Assembly: GCA_937898195.1 (NCBI GenBank) | Contig: CALEJD010000072.1 | Location: forward strand, 1-20,367 | Direction: 5' to 3' | Source of the DNA: an uncultured Clostridia bacterium | GTDB taxonomy: Bacteria; Bacillota; Clostridia; Oscillospirales; Acutalibacteraceae | Length of the DNA: 20,367 nucleotides | Shown here: in pieces, positions 1 to 7,804 of the stretch | Position numbering within the stretch: the stretch's first letter is position 1 | Layout: every line of letters begins with the position of its first letter | Made by a program: the position numbers and the translations under genes | The notes under the pieces: generated by a model | What the model was told of the DNA's origin: nothing | The model's input: only the letters and a program-made list of their open reading frames with translations | Databases searched by the model: none

Positions 1-673
1 CAACATTATATTTTTTAGCCATTTCAACTGAACGATTGTTTAATACCTGTGCACCAAGAGTTGCAAGTTCAAGCATTTCATCATAAGTGATTTCTTGAAG
101 TTTCTTTGCATTTTCTACTTTTCTTGGGTCTGCTGTGTAAACGCCTTCAACGTCTGTGAAAATCTGGCAACGGTCTGCACGAAGTGCTGCTGCAATAGCA
201 ACTGCACTTGTGTCACTACCACCACGACCAAGAGTTGTTAAGTCATCATATTTGTTAATTCCTTGGAAACCTGCCACAACAACAATATTATGACGGTCAA
301 TCTCAGAACGAAGTCTGTCTGTTTTAACATTTTTGATACGAGCTGTACCATAAGCAGAGCTTGTGTTGAAGCCTGCCTGCCAACCAAGAAGAGAAACTGC
401 AGGGCAACCTAACTTTTCACAAGCCATTGCGAGAAGTGCGATTGAAATCTGCTCGCCAGATGCCATAAGCATATCCATTTCTCTTTTTGATGGCTTTGAA
501 TTAATTTCATAAGCCTTTTCAATCAAATCGTCTGTTGTGTCACCCTGTGCTGATACTACAACTACCACATCATTACCTGCACGGTAAGTATCAGTAACAA
601 TCTGGGCAACATTCATAACTCTTTCGGCGTCACGAACACTTGAACCACCGAATTTCTGAACTATAAGTCCCAT
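1..673 (-). CDS. lysC: Aspartate kinase, N-terminal part (3' end outside window)
   Basis: Aspartokinase phosphorylates aspartate to aspartyl-4-phosphate, the first step towards lysine, threonine and methionine, in the cytoplasm. The reverse strand reads open from ATG at 673 to the window edge, giving 224 residues. It starts MGLIVQKFGGSS, with the family's KFGGSS nucleotide-binding motif at residues 7-12, and carries the later LGRGGSDTSA motif near residue 160. The amino acid kinase domain is nearly complete. The C-terminal ACT domains that carry feedback control lie beyond position 1, so the isozyme type (lysine- or threonine-sensitive) cannot be told. A strong SD, AGGAGG (about 680-685), sits 5-6 nt before the ATG and fixes the start. 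It follows hom by 33 nt, so the two are probably co-transcribed. Confidence 0.96.
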   Translation of the reverse strand, partial: MGLIVQKFGGSSVRDAERVMNVAQIVTDTYRAGNDVVVVVSAQGDTTDDLIEKAYEINSKPSKREMDMLMASGEQISIALLAMACEKLGCPAVSLLGWQAGFNTSSAYGTARIKNVKTDRLRSEIDRHNIVVVAGFQGINKYDDLTTLGRGGSDTSAVAIAAALRADRCQIFTDVEGVYTADPRKVENAKKLQEITYDEMLELATLGAQVLNNRSVEMAKKYNV

Positions 674-706
674 ATATTGCCTCCTAAATGGAATAAATAC
701 TAAATA

Positions 707-1945
707 TTAATAATCAGTAACTCTAATAAGAGATTTAATGTTGATTGAAGAAATACTGTTAAGTTTTTCTGTCAATTCTTTTTCTGTCATAGCGCTTGTT
801 ACAAAAGCCAACTCATTTGATTTGCAACCTGAGAATTCAAGCACCTGAACTTTGCCGATTGTTGCAACAACATCTTGTAATGCGTTTGCTTTATCTGTAA
901 CTTCGGCACGGATATAAAGCGGATTTGTTGCAGATTTATAATCAACAACATAATTTTCTTCTGCTTCGCCCCAACCAAGTGGTTTCTTTCTGCCCATGTT
1001 TCTTGCACAATCGATAACGTCTGCCACAACTGCTGATGCTGTTGGAAGCTTGCCTGCGCCCTTACCATAGAACACAACGTCACCTGTTGCGTCGCCACGG
1101 ACAAGAATTGCATTGAAAACATCGTTAACTGATGCTAACTGACTGCCATCCATAACGATTGCAGGAGAAACAATTGCAAAAATTTTGCCGTCGTCCATTC
1201 TCTTAGCACGACCGAGAAGTTTGATAACACCACCGAATGCACCGATATATGCAACGTCGTCAAGTGTAATTTTTGTAATGCCCTCTGTGTAAACCGAATC
1301 AGGATAAACGTGCTTGCCGAAACAGAGAGATGCGAGAATACAGATTTTTCTGCAAGCATCATGACCTTCAACGTCTGCTGTTGGGTCCTTTTCTGCATAG
1401 CCATTATCTTGAGCAAGTTTTAACGCATCTTCAAAGCTCATATTCTTTTCAATCATCATTGTAAGAATAAAGTTTGTTGTACCGTTAAGAATACCTGCGA
1501 TTTCGTCAATCTCGTTTGCTGCAAGGCATTGTGAAATTGGACGGATAATTGGAATACCGCCACCAACTGATGCTTCAAACAAGAAGTTCACATTGTTTTC
1601 AGCGGCAAACTGTAAAAGTTCATATCCCTTTGCTGCAACAAGTTCTTTGTTTGATGTTACAACGCTCTTGCCTGCTTTAAGACAAGATGAAACAAACTCG
1701 AAAGCAGGGTGAAGTCCACCCATTGTTTCAACAACAATCTTAACATCATCGTCGTTAAGAATAATATTAAAATCCTTAATCATTTTGCTTTCGTGAGGGT
1801 CCCCTGGGAAATCTCTCAAATCAAGGATATATTTAACTTCCATTTCATTTTGTGTGCTTCTTTTGACGATACTGTCGTGATTTTTGGTGAGGACTTCAAC
1901 CACACCAGAACCAACTGTACCATATCCCATTACTGCAACATACAT
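707..1945 (-). CDS. hom: Homoserine dehydrogenase
   Basis: Reduces aspartate-4-semialdehyde to homoserine with NAD(P)H, the branch point to threonine and methionine. From ATG at 1945 the protein has 412 residues. The nucleotide-binding loop GYGTVGSG is at 7-14, SNKELVA at 98-104, the substrate-site stretch GILNGTTNF at 151-159 and the catalytic segment EKDPTADVEGHDACRK at 185-200 (ending in the conserved lysine). A C-terminal ACT domain begins near NPLYIRAEVTD (341-351), so this is the monofunctional, ACT-bearing form. A GTG at 1957 also opens the frame, but the best SD (AGGAC, 1958-1962) touches it directly. The ATG at 1945 gives the family's usual start (M-x-V-A-V-x-G-Y-G), so I prefer it. 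The SD spacing of 12 nt is a little long. The gene is followed by lysC on the same strand. Confidence 0.96.
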   Translation of the reverse strand: MYVAVMGYGTVGSGVVEVLTKNHDSIVKRSTQNEMEVKYILDLRDFPGDPHESKMIKDFNIILNDDDVKIVVETMGGLHPAFEFVSSCLKAGKSVVTSNKELVAAKGYELLQFAAENNVNFLFEASVGGGIPIIRPISQCLAANEIDEIAGILNGTTNFILTMMIEKNMSFEDALKLAQDNGYAEKDPTADVEGHDACRKICILASLCFGKHVYPDSVYTEGITKITLDDVAYIGAFGGVIKLLGRAKRMDDGKIFAIVSPAIVMDGSQLASVNDVFNAILVRGDATGDVVFYGKGAGKLPTASAVVADVIDCARNMGRKKPLGWGEAEENYVVDYKSATNPLYIRAEVTDKANALQDVVATIGKVQVLEFSGCKSNELAFVTSAMTEKELTEKLNSISSINIKSLIRVTDY

Positions 1946-2015
1946 TATTAAATTCACGTCCTAACTGTGAAAACTTTCTGTAAAAAAGGTTATAGTCAAG
2001 CATTATAAAAATACT

Positions 2016-2051
2016 TTTAAATATTCTATCACAAAACCCTTAGAGAATAAA
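2016..2051 (-). promoter_or_regulatory. Candidate extended -10 promoter for hom-lysC
   Basis: Reading the minus strand, TGATAGAAT (2031 down to 2023) is a TG-n-TAGAAT extended -10 element. The hexamer 17 nt upstream (2051-2046) is TTTATT, a poor -35, which is tolerated with an extended -10. The predicted transcript would start near 2016 and carry a leader of about 70 nt, too short for a T-box or lysine riboswitch. Inference from motif only. Confidence 0.45.
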
Positions 2052-2054
2052 GGG

Positions 2055-2138
2055 GCAATATACAATATATTTAAAAAATTTTTTCGATATTTTTTAGAAA
2101 AATTTACATATTTTTCACAGTTTTTAATTGTATATTGC
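2055..2138. repeat. Perfect 12-bp inverted repeat, arms 72 bp apart
   Basis: GCAATATACAAT (2055-2066) and ATTGTATATTGC (2127-2138) are exact reverse complements. They lie in the AT-rich spacer between the divergent hom and AI-2E genes. The left arm lies just upstream of the hom -35 region and the right arm overlaps the likely -35 of the plus-strand gene. The left arm also begins a short dyad, AATATA-CAA-TATATT (2057-2071). This could be a pair of operator sites. A chance match in AT-rich DNA is possible. Confidence 0.5.
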
Positions 2139-2156
2139 GTTAAAATGGTTTATTAT
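2128..2156 (+). promoter_or_regulatory. Weak candidate promoter for the AI-2E/PHP pair
   Basis: TTGTAT (2128-2133) and TATTAT (2151-2156) are separated by 17 nt, and would start a transcript near 2163, about 25 nt before the ATG at 2188. Both hexamers are imperfect and the region is very AT-rich, so other -10-like boxes exist (for example TATATT at 2131 and TAAAAT at 2141). Low confidence. Confidence 0.3.
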
Positions 2157-2187
2157 ATTGTTAACAACTATTTTTGGAGAGTTCTTT

Positions 2188-3369
2188 ATGACAGGAATTG
2201 AAAAGAAAAAGAATTTTATAATCAGCGTTTTATATGGTACGATTGTTCTCACATTGTTCTACGCATTCTTTAAATATGCATTCGGTTTATTCTTACCTTT
2301 CATTGTTGCAGTGCTTGTTGCAATGATTTTGCAAAAGCCAATTAACTTTATCTGCAATAAGACTCCTTTAAAGCGTGGAATTGTTTCAGTTTTTATGGTT
2401 CTTATTTGTTCACTTGCACTTCTTTTCGGAATCAGTATGATTTTTGTGTGGATTGGTACAGAACTTAAAGGCTTTTTCCAATATATTATGATTCAGTTAG
2501 AAGATATTCCTGCTCTTCTTGTAAAAATCGAAGTGGCAATCAATAATGGGCTTTCATTCTTACCAGACAAAATTGAAGGTACAGTAACTTCATTTATCAG
2601 CGAAAAGCTTAATGATATTTTAAATTCTTCAAATGGAGCAGATGCTCCAACAACAAGTTTTGATATTTCAAGTCTTGCAACACCACTTTTAGGTATTCTT
2701 GACACAGCAAAACAAATCCCAACAACTATTGTTTCTATTGTTATTGCAATTATTGCTTGTTGCTTTATGGCATCTGACTTTAAAACAGTTAAAAAAGTTA
2801 TTCTCAGCCTTTTCAAACCTGAAACAAGAGAAAAAGTTGTCAGAGCAAAGCATCTTTTGTTCCCTGCTATTGGCAAAATGGCAAAAGCTTATGCGCTTAT
2901 TATCACAATCACATTCACAGAGCTTTCTCTCGGACTTTTCTTGCTTCAACTTATGGGAATTTATGAGAGTGGATACATTTTCATAATTGCAGGAATTGTG
3001 GCTCTCATTGACATTGTTCCCGTACTTGGAACAGGAACTGTGCTTATTCCTTGGGCGGTTTATTCACTTTTCACAGGGAATATTCCTATGGCTATTGGCA
3101 TAATTATTATGTATGTCTGCATAACAGTTATAAGACAGATTATTGAACCAAAGCTTGTTGCTGCACAACTTGGTATTCCACCATTCACAACAATTATGGC
3201 AATGTATATCGGTTCAAGAATTTTTGGATTTATCGGTCTTTTCCTTCTTCCAATTACAATTGTTATGGTTAAGATGCTTAATGACGAAGGAATTATACAC
3301 GTTTTCCACAAGGTTGAAGATGACGAACTTTTGGGTGTAAAACCCGAAGCAAAGGAAGAGCAAGTATGA
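2188..3369 (+). CDS. AI-2E family membrane transporter, YtvI-like
   Basis: A 393-residue polytopic membrane protein of the AI-2E exporter (PerM/YtvI) family. Hydrophobic segments lie near residues 10-50 and 63-90. A long, more polar stretch spans about 95-160, and further helices run from about 170 to 370. The family signature around DIVPVLGTGTVLIPW, then RQIIEPKLVAAQLGIPP and a GSRIFGFIGLFLLP helix, are all present. The wording of the first motif resembles the sporulation membrane protein YtvI, but the substrate is unknown for most members, so no transport claim is made. An upstream TTG at 2128 would add 20 residues. I chose ATG 2188 because GGAGA (2176-2180) lies 7 nt before it. The stop overlaps the next ATG (ATGA), implying translational coupling with the phosphatase gene. 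Confidence 0.9.
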   Translation: MTGIEKKKNFIISVLYGTIVLTLFYAFFKYAFGLFLPFIVAVLVAMILQKPINFICNKTPLKRGIVSVFMVLICSLALLFGISMIFVWIGTELKGFFQYIMIQLEDIPALLVKIEVAINNGLSFLPDKIEGTVTSFISEKLNDILNSSNGADAPTTSFDISSLATPLLGILDTAKQIPTTIVSIVIAIIACCFMASDFKTVKKVILSLFKPETREKVVRAKHLLFPAIGKMAKAYALIITITFTELSLGLFLLQLMGIYESGYIFIIAGIVALIDIVPVLGTGTVLIPWAVYSLFTGNIPMAIGIIIMYVCITVIRQIIEPKLVAAQLGIPPFTTIMAMYIGSRIFGFIGLFLLPITIVMVKMLNDEGIIHVFHKVEDDELLGVKPEAKEEQV

Positions 3370-4085
3370 TAGATATTCATAATCATATACTTTTTGATAT
3401 TGACGACGGCGCAGAAGATATTGACACTTGTGTGCAAATGTGCATTGATGCTTATAAAAACGGGTGCACAGCCATCGCCGTTACACCACACTTTTTCAAA
3501 TACAATAAACTCCATGATTTTGTGTATGAACGAACTGAAAAAATAAAAACTCTTCGTCGCATTTTAGAAAACGAAGAAATTCCACTTTTAGTTTTTTCTG
3601 GTGCAGAGCTTTTTCTCTCTGACGAGATTTTTGATGCAGAAAATTTAGACGCTCTCACAATAAATCATTCAAGATATATGCTTTGCGAATTCCCATTAGG
3701 TCCTTTTGATGTAAATCGTGTGCCTTTATGGATTGACGAGCTTATCTCTCGTGGTTATACACCAATTATTGCTCACCCTGAAAGATATGTTGAGTTTCAT
3801 CATAATTTTCATATTATTGATGAGCTTATTGGCCGTGATGTTATTTTTCAGGTGAACATTGACAGCCTGACAGGTAGTAACGGACGAGAGCCACAAGGAA
3901 TGGCGATTGATATGGTGAGAAGAAAAATCGCAAAACTTATTGCAACTGATGCTCACGATTTAGAATATCGTCACACAAGAATCAAAGAAAAATTCAAGAA
4001 ATTACCCGATGTCATAACAGATGAAATGCTTGAGTTTTGTATGAATGAAACACCTGATAAAATCTTGAAAAATGAAGAGATATAA
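3366..4085 (+). CDS. PHP-domain protein, CpsB/YwqE-type tyrosine phosphatase
   Basis: A 239-residue PHP-fold metal-dependent phosphoesterase of the CpsB/CapC/YwqE group, whose studied members dephosphorylate tyrosine kinases that control capsule or exopolysaccharide export. Metal ligands typical of the family are visible: D3/H5/H7 in DIHNHIL, H42 in TPHF, E81 in GAEL, H137 in AHPER, and D195/H197 in ATDAHD. Length matches the family (about 240-255). Its ATG overlaps the stop of the upstream membrane-protein gene by 4 nt (ATGA), so translation is probably coupled. The usual partners (Wzz-like adaptor, BY-kinase, glycosyltransferases) are not in this window, so the phosphatase role and its target are inferred from family only. 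A terminator follows directly. Confidence 0.88.
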   Translation: MIDIHNHILFDIDDGAEDIDTCVQMCIDAYKNGCTAIAVTPHFFKYNKLHDFVYERTEKIKTLRRILENEEIPLLVFSGAELFLSDEIFDAENLDALTINHSRYMLCEFPLGPFDVNRVPLWIDELISRGYTPIIAHPERYVEFHHNFHIIDELIGRDVIFQVNIDSLTGSNGREPQGMAIDMVRRKIAKLIATDAHDLEYRHTRIKEKFKKLPDVITDEMLEFCMNETPDKILKNEEI

Positions 4086-4090
4086 AAAAC

Positions 4091-4116
4091 AAAAGGACGG
4101 TTAAACCGTCCTTTTT
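4091..4116. terminator. Bidirectional intrinsic terminator between convergent genes
   Basis: AAAAGGACGG (4091-4100) pairs with CCGTCCTTTT (4106-4115) around TTAAA. T-rich runs follow on both strands (TTTTTATTT on plus; TTTTGTTTTTTAT on minus). It ends the AI-2E/PHP pair on the plus strand and the rny-to-hydrolase run on the minus strand. Confidence 0.92.
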
Positions 4117-4118
4117 AT

Positions 4119-5009
4119 TTATACTTTTGTTTTCATTCTTGCCTTGAAAAATTCTGCGATTTCTGTGTTGGCCATGTCACCATATTTAGAGAATGGGTCA
4201 ACTACATTGAAAACATGGGATAATGGTTTGTCAAAATCGTGGAATTTATGTTCGATGTTGTTTCTTTCAAGAATATCTTTCAATTTATAGCATTGCTTTT
4301 TAAGAAAATCGTTTCTTGCTGTGTTCACATAAAATGGTGGGAAATCTTTTGAGATTATTCTGTTAACATCAAGATATTTTTTAAATTTGCTCTTTCTCCA
4401 CTTATCCCCTAAAAGCACGGGCACATTAACATTCATAAGAAAATTCGGACTTAACAAATCAACCGCTGGACAAATTGCCGCAACTGCATTGAAATCAAAT
4501 CCGCAATATGGGACTCCAAAATCTTCTTGCATATCCTTATTGAGATTTACAGCAGTTGTTACGCAAGAGAAATGTCCACCTGCAGAGTCGCCCGCAAGGA
4601 AGATATTATCCATATCAGCAGGATATTCTTTAAGATTTTCATTGAGCCATTTAAGTGCAGAGAAAATATCACGAATCTGGTCGTCAAAAAGCACGTCACC
4701 CGCAAGACGATAGTTAATTGATGCAACTAAAAAGCCTTTTTCAGCAAGTTTAAGGCAGAAATTTTTGTTGATTTCTTTATAACCATACATCCATCCGCCA
4801 CCGTGAATGTCGATGATTACAGGCAATTTTTCTGTTGTGCCTTCGGGATAATAAATGTCGAGAAGATGTGCTTTTTCACCATCGTCGATATATGGAATAT
4901 CAAGGATTTTTACAAGTCCTTCCGGCTCTGTTTGTGATGCGATTCTCTTTGCATCCATTTTGCCTGTATTTTCCCAGTTTTTATCAAGAATTGGTTTTAA
5001 AATATACAT
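4119..5009 (-). CDS. Alpha/beta hydrolase, esterase/lipase (HSL-like)
   Basis: A 296-residue cytoplasmic alpha/beta-hydrolase of the hormone-sensitive-lipase-like esterase group; its natural ester substrate is not known. It has the oxyanion-hole motif HGGGW (69-73), the nucleophile elbow GDSAGG (140-145, Ser142), and a plausible acid and base at Asp234 (RND) and His265 (SHVF), which complete the triad. There is no signal peptide. An ATG at 5015 would add two residues, but GGGGG (5017-5021) touches it, while the ATG at 5009 lies 7 nt away, so 5009 is preferred. It starts 20 nt after the TIM-barrel gene and is the last gene before the terminator. An acetyl-hydrolase role is possible but unsupported. 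Confidence 0.87.
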   Translation of the reverse strand: MYILKPILDKNWENTGKMDAKRIASQTEPEGLVKILDIPYIDDGEKAHLLDIYYPEGTTEKLPVIIDIHGGGWMYGYKEINKNFCLKLAEKGFLVASINYRLAGDVLFDDQIRDIFSALKWLNENLKEYPADMDNIFLAGDSAGGHFSCVTTAVNLNKDMQEDFGVPYCGFDFNAVAAICPAVDLLSPNFLMNVNVPVLLGDKWRKSKFKKYLDVNRIISKDFPPFYVNTARNDFLKKQCYKLKDILERNNIEHKFHDFDKPLSHVFNVVDPFSKYGDMANTEIAEFFKARMKTKV

Positions 5010-5029
5010 AACCATACCCCCATTTTTAT

Positions 5030-5689
5030 TTATGGATGCGCTTCCCCTTTGCGATAAGCCTCCATAATATCTCTAAAAACTTCACCATTTGTCGGTGGAG
5101 TCCAAGTGATTGCATCTGCCCCTGCTTTTATTGTTGCTTTTATACTTTCTTCATTTGGTCCACCCGTTGCCATAATTGGCACATCGGGGAATTTTTCACG
5201 AATTTTTGCAACCAATTCAGGTGTTCGCGCCGCCGCTGATACATTAAGAATTTGCGCGCCAGCATCTAATCTTGCCTCTATGTCGTCTTCTTTTACAACA
5301 GTTATAACTATTGGCAAATCGACAATTTTTGAAACTTCTTTGATTGTTTCATTTGATGTTGGTGCATTAAGCACCACACCTGTTGCACCTTGATATTCAG
5401 CGTGACGAGCAAGGTTTATTACTCGTTCACCCTTTGTCAGTCCCCCACCAACACCAACGAAAACAGGACAATCTGCCACCATCATCACCGCTTGGGTTAT
5501 AACTGGTTGTGGCGTAAACGGATAAACTGCAATTACCGCATCTGCATTACAGTTTCTTATAATGCTCACATCAGTTGAAAAAACAATTGACTTAATTCTT
5601 CTTCCAAAAATTTTTATTCCTTTGCAAACATAAATCGCATCGGGAACGCTGAGTCTGAAATCCCTTAAATATCCTTTAATCTCATTCAT
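5030..5689 (-). CDS. TIM-barrel protein of unknown substrate (often labelled 'hydrolase')
   Basis: A 219-residue soluble protein whose alternating strands and helices look like a (beta/alpha)8 barrel of the phosphate-binding kind. The glycine-rich turns GVGGGLTKG (79-87) and MATGGPNEESI (173-183) sit where strand 3/4 and strand 7 loops would be, the latter like the phosphate grip of ThiG, NanE or KDPG-aldolase-type barrels. AVYPFTPQP (54-62) and NAPTSNETI (108-116) may line the active site. I do not recognise a characterised family, and the 'hydrolase' label for similar proteins is unsupported here. Start: AAAGGA (5699-5704) touches the ATG at 5698 but is 9 nt from the ATG at 5689, so 5689 is preferred. 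It lies 50 nt after recG and 20 nt before the esterase gene. Confidence 0.85.
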   Translation of the reverse strand: MNEIKGYLRDFRLSVPDAIYVCKGIKIFGRRIKSIVFSTDVSIIRNCNADAVIAVYPFTPQPVITQAVMMVADCPVFVGVGGGLTKGERVINLARHAEYQGATGVVLNAPTSNETIKEVSKIVDLPIVITVVKEDDIEARLDAGAQILNVSAAARTPELVAKIREKFPDVPIMATGGPNEESIKATIKAGADAITWTPPTNGEVFRDIMEAYRKGEAHP

Positions 5690-5739
5690 AAATAACATCC
5701 TTTATTTTAGGTTGTTTATATTATAAATCCCATATTTTA

Positions 5740-7791
5740 CTAAATTGTGTTTGCAGTATTAGCAACTTGTAAACTATATATCTTCTTTGCAACTTGTCTG
5801 CCAATTTGCTTATGCTCTTCTTTTTGAAAATTATGGTCAGTTGACATAATCTCTTTTGCAAATTCCTGAGTCTGCATCAAAATTTTTGTATCTGTCATAA
5901 TATCTGCTATGCGAAGTTTTGGAAGACCGTGTTGACGAGTACCAAAGAAATCACCGGGACCACGAAGTTTCAAATCTTCGTCTGCAATTTTAAAGCCGTC
6001 GGTGGTTTCACACATAATATTCATTCTCGCCGTTGCTTCATCACCCGTTGCATCTGTAACAAGTACACAAGTGGATTTTGCTTTGCCACGACCAACTCGA
6101 CCACGCAACTGATGAAGTTGAGAAAGACCAAAACGCTCGGCATTTTCAACTACCATAATCACGGCATTTGGCACATCAACGCCAACCTCAATAACCACAG
6201 TTGAAATAAGAAGTTGAATTTCTCCACTCTTGAATTTAAGCATTATTTCGTCTTTCTTTTTAGGACTCATTTTACCGTGTAAAAGGTCCATTCTATAATT
6301 TTTGAATGGCACTTGTGCTTTTTTGAAGTATTCTTCAACTGATAATACCCCTTGCACAAGTTCACTTTCTTCAACTAACGGACAAACTATATAAGCCTGA
6401 TAACCCGCGTCAAGATGCTTGCGGATAAACTCAAACATTCCCCCACGCTTTGAAGAATTAACAGCAAAGGTATCAATTTTTTGTCTTCCTGGTGGCAACT
6501 CATCAAGAATTGATACATTCAAGTCACCAAAGAGAATAAGTGCCAATGTTCTTGGAATTGGTGTCGCAGACATAACATAAACGTGCGGATTTTCGCCTTT
6601 ACCACAAAGTCCTGTTCTCTGTTTGACGCCAAAGCGATGTTGCTCGTCAGTAATAACCAAGCCGAGATTTCTAAACTCTACATCGTCCTGAATAAGTGCG
6701 TGAGTACCAATTATTAAATCTATTTCACCATTTTTAAGTCGTTCTTTTATCTCTTTTTTCTCTTTTGCTTTGGTGCTACCCGTCAACAAATCGCAGCGGA
6801 TTCCCGTATTATCAAAAAGAGTTTTAAAGGTTTCAAAATGTTGAGTTGCTAACACTTCTGTTGGTGCCATCAATGCAGATTGCAAACCGTTTTTGGCAAC
6901 TGAATAGACAATCGCGGCAGCCACGGCAGTTTTACCACTACCAACATCACCTTGCAAAAGTCTGTTCATTTGTTTTCCGCTTTGCATATCAGCAACAGCT
7001 TCTTTAACAGCCTTTTTCTGTGCATTTGTTGGTGTAAATGGTAACAATGAGAAAAACTCGTCACTATAATCTTTATTTATTATATTCCCTGTTTTCACAA
7101 CAGAGTTATCATTTTTCAAGGTCAACAAACTAAGTTGTAAAATGAATAATTCATCGAAAATCAAACGATTTCTTGCATTCTGCAAGTTTTCATCATTTTG
7201 GGGGAAATGAATATTACGAATTGCAGTATCCAAAGATACCAAACTAAATTTCTCTAAAATATATTGTGGTAAATAATCGGGAATTGCGTCAATATTTTCA
7301 AGTGCAAATTTAACTGCTGACTGAATTTGCCTTGATGTTATGTTCTTATTCTGCGGATAAATTGGTCGCACTTCAACACTCTCGGTTGATTTTATAAACA
7401 TAGGTGCAACCATTTCACGAGCAGCAAATTTACCCAAGGTGATTTTTCCGTAAAACAGATATTCTTCACCTGTTTTTAACATTTTATCAATATATTTATT
7501 GTTGAAAAATGTGATTGAAACTGCGTCATCACCGTCGGTAACCGTACCCTTTGCAATGAGCATTCCGCCACGGACTCTCTCGTTTTTAAGAGGGAAAATA
7601 AGTGTTCCTTTTATACACACATTTTCACCGATAACGCATTGAGAAATGGGCAAAATTTTACTCCAATCTTCATAAGCACGAGGATAAAAACGCAAAAGTT
7701 CCCCGACCGTTGACACACCAAGAGAGCGAAAACCGTTTGCTCGGGTTTCGCCAACGCCCTTGATATATTTAATATCGTCGGAGAACTTCAT
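5740..7791 (-). CDS. recG: ATP-dependent DNA helicase RecG
   Basis: A 683-residue superfamily 2 DNA translocase that remodels stalled replication forks and Holliday junctions. The N-terminal wedge/OB domain spans roughly residues 1-190. The helicase core carries Walker A GDVGSGKT (281-288), APTEVLA (309-315), the DEQH box (382-385), SATPIPRT (408-415), and motif VI QLRGRVGRG (561-569). The RecG-typical FFGTRQHG follows at 615-622. Length matches the family (about 680-690). The ATG at 7791 has an SD (GAGGT, 7799-7803) 7 nt upstream, placed just after the stop of the lipoprotein gene (13-nt gap), so recG is probably read from the same transcript as ymdB and the lipoprotein. Confidence 0.98.
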   Translation of the reverse strand: MKFSDDIKYIKGVGETRANGFRSLGVSTVGELLRFYPRAYEDWSKILPISQCVIGENVCIKGTLIFPLKNERVRGGMLIAKGTVTDGDDAVSITFFNNKYIDKMLKTGEEYLFYGKITLGKFAAREMVAPMFIKSTESVEVRPIYPQNKNITSRQIQSAVKFALENIDAIPDYLPQYILEKFSLVSLDTAIRNIHFPQNDENLQNARNRLIFDELFILQLSLLTLKNDNSVVKTGNIINKDYSDEFFSLLPFTPTNAQKKAVKEAVADMQSGKQMNRLLQGDVGSGKTAVAAAIVYSVAKNGLQSALMAPTEVLATQHFETFKTLFDNTGIRCDLLTGSTKAKEKKEIKERLKNGEIDLIIGTHALIQDDVEFRNLGLVITDEQHRFGVKQRTGLCGKGENPHVYVMSATPIPRTLALILFGDLNVSILDELPPGRQKIDTFAVNSSKRGGMFEFIRKHLDAGYQAYIVCPLVEESELVQGVLSVEEYFKKAQVPFKNYRMDLLHGKMSPKKKDEIMLKFKSGEIQLLISTVVIEVGVDVPNAVIMVVENAERFGLSQLHQLRGRVGRGKAKSTCVLVTDATGDEATARMNIMCETTDGFKIADEDLKLRGPGDFFGTRQHGLPKLRIADIMTDTKILMQTQEFAKEIMSTDHNFQKEEHKQIGRQVAKKIYSLQVANTANTI

Positions 7792-7804
7792 TTTTCTTAC
7801 CTCT

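Noticed and set aside
1946..2187. T-box or lysine riboswitch upstream of hom
   Set aside because: The predicted leader is only about 70 nt and no T-box sequence or terminator/antiterminator pair is seen.
3060..3515. 151-codon open frame on the minus strand across the AI-2E/PHP junction
   Set aside because: Opposite two well-supported genes, no SD, no recognisable domain.
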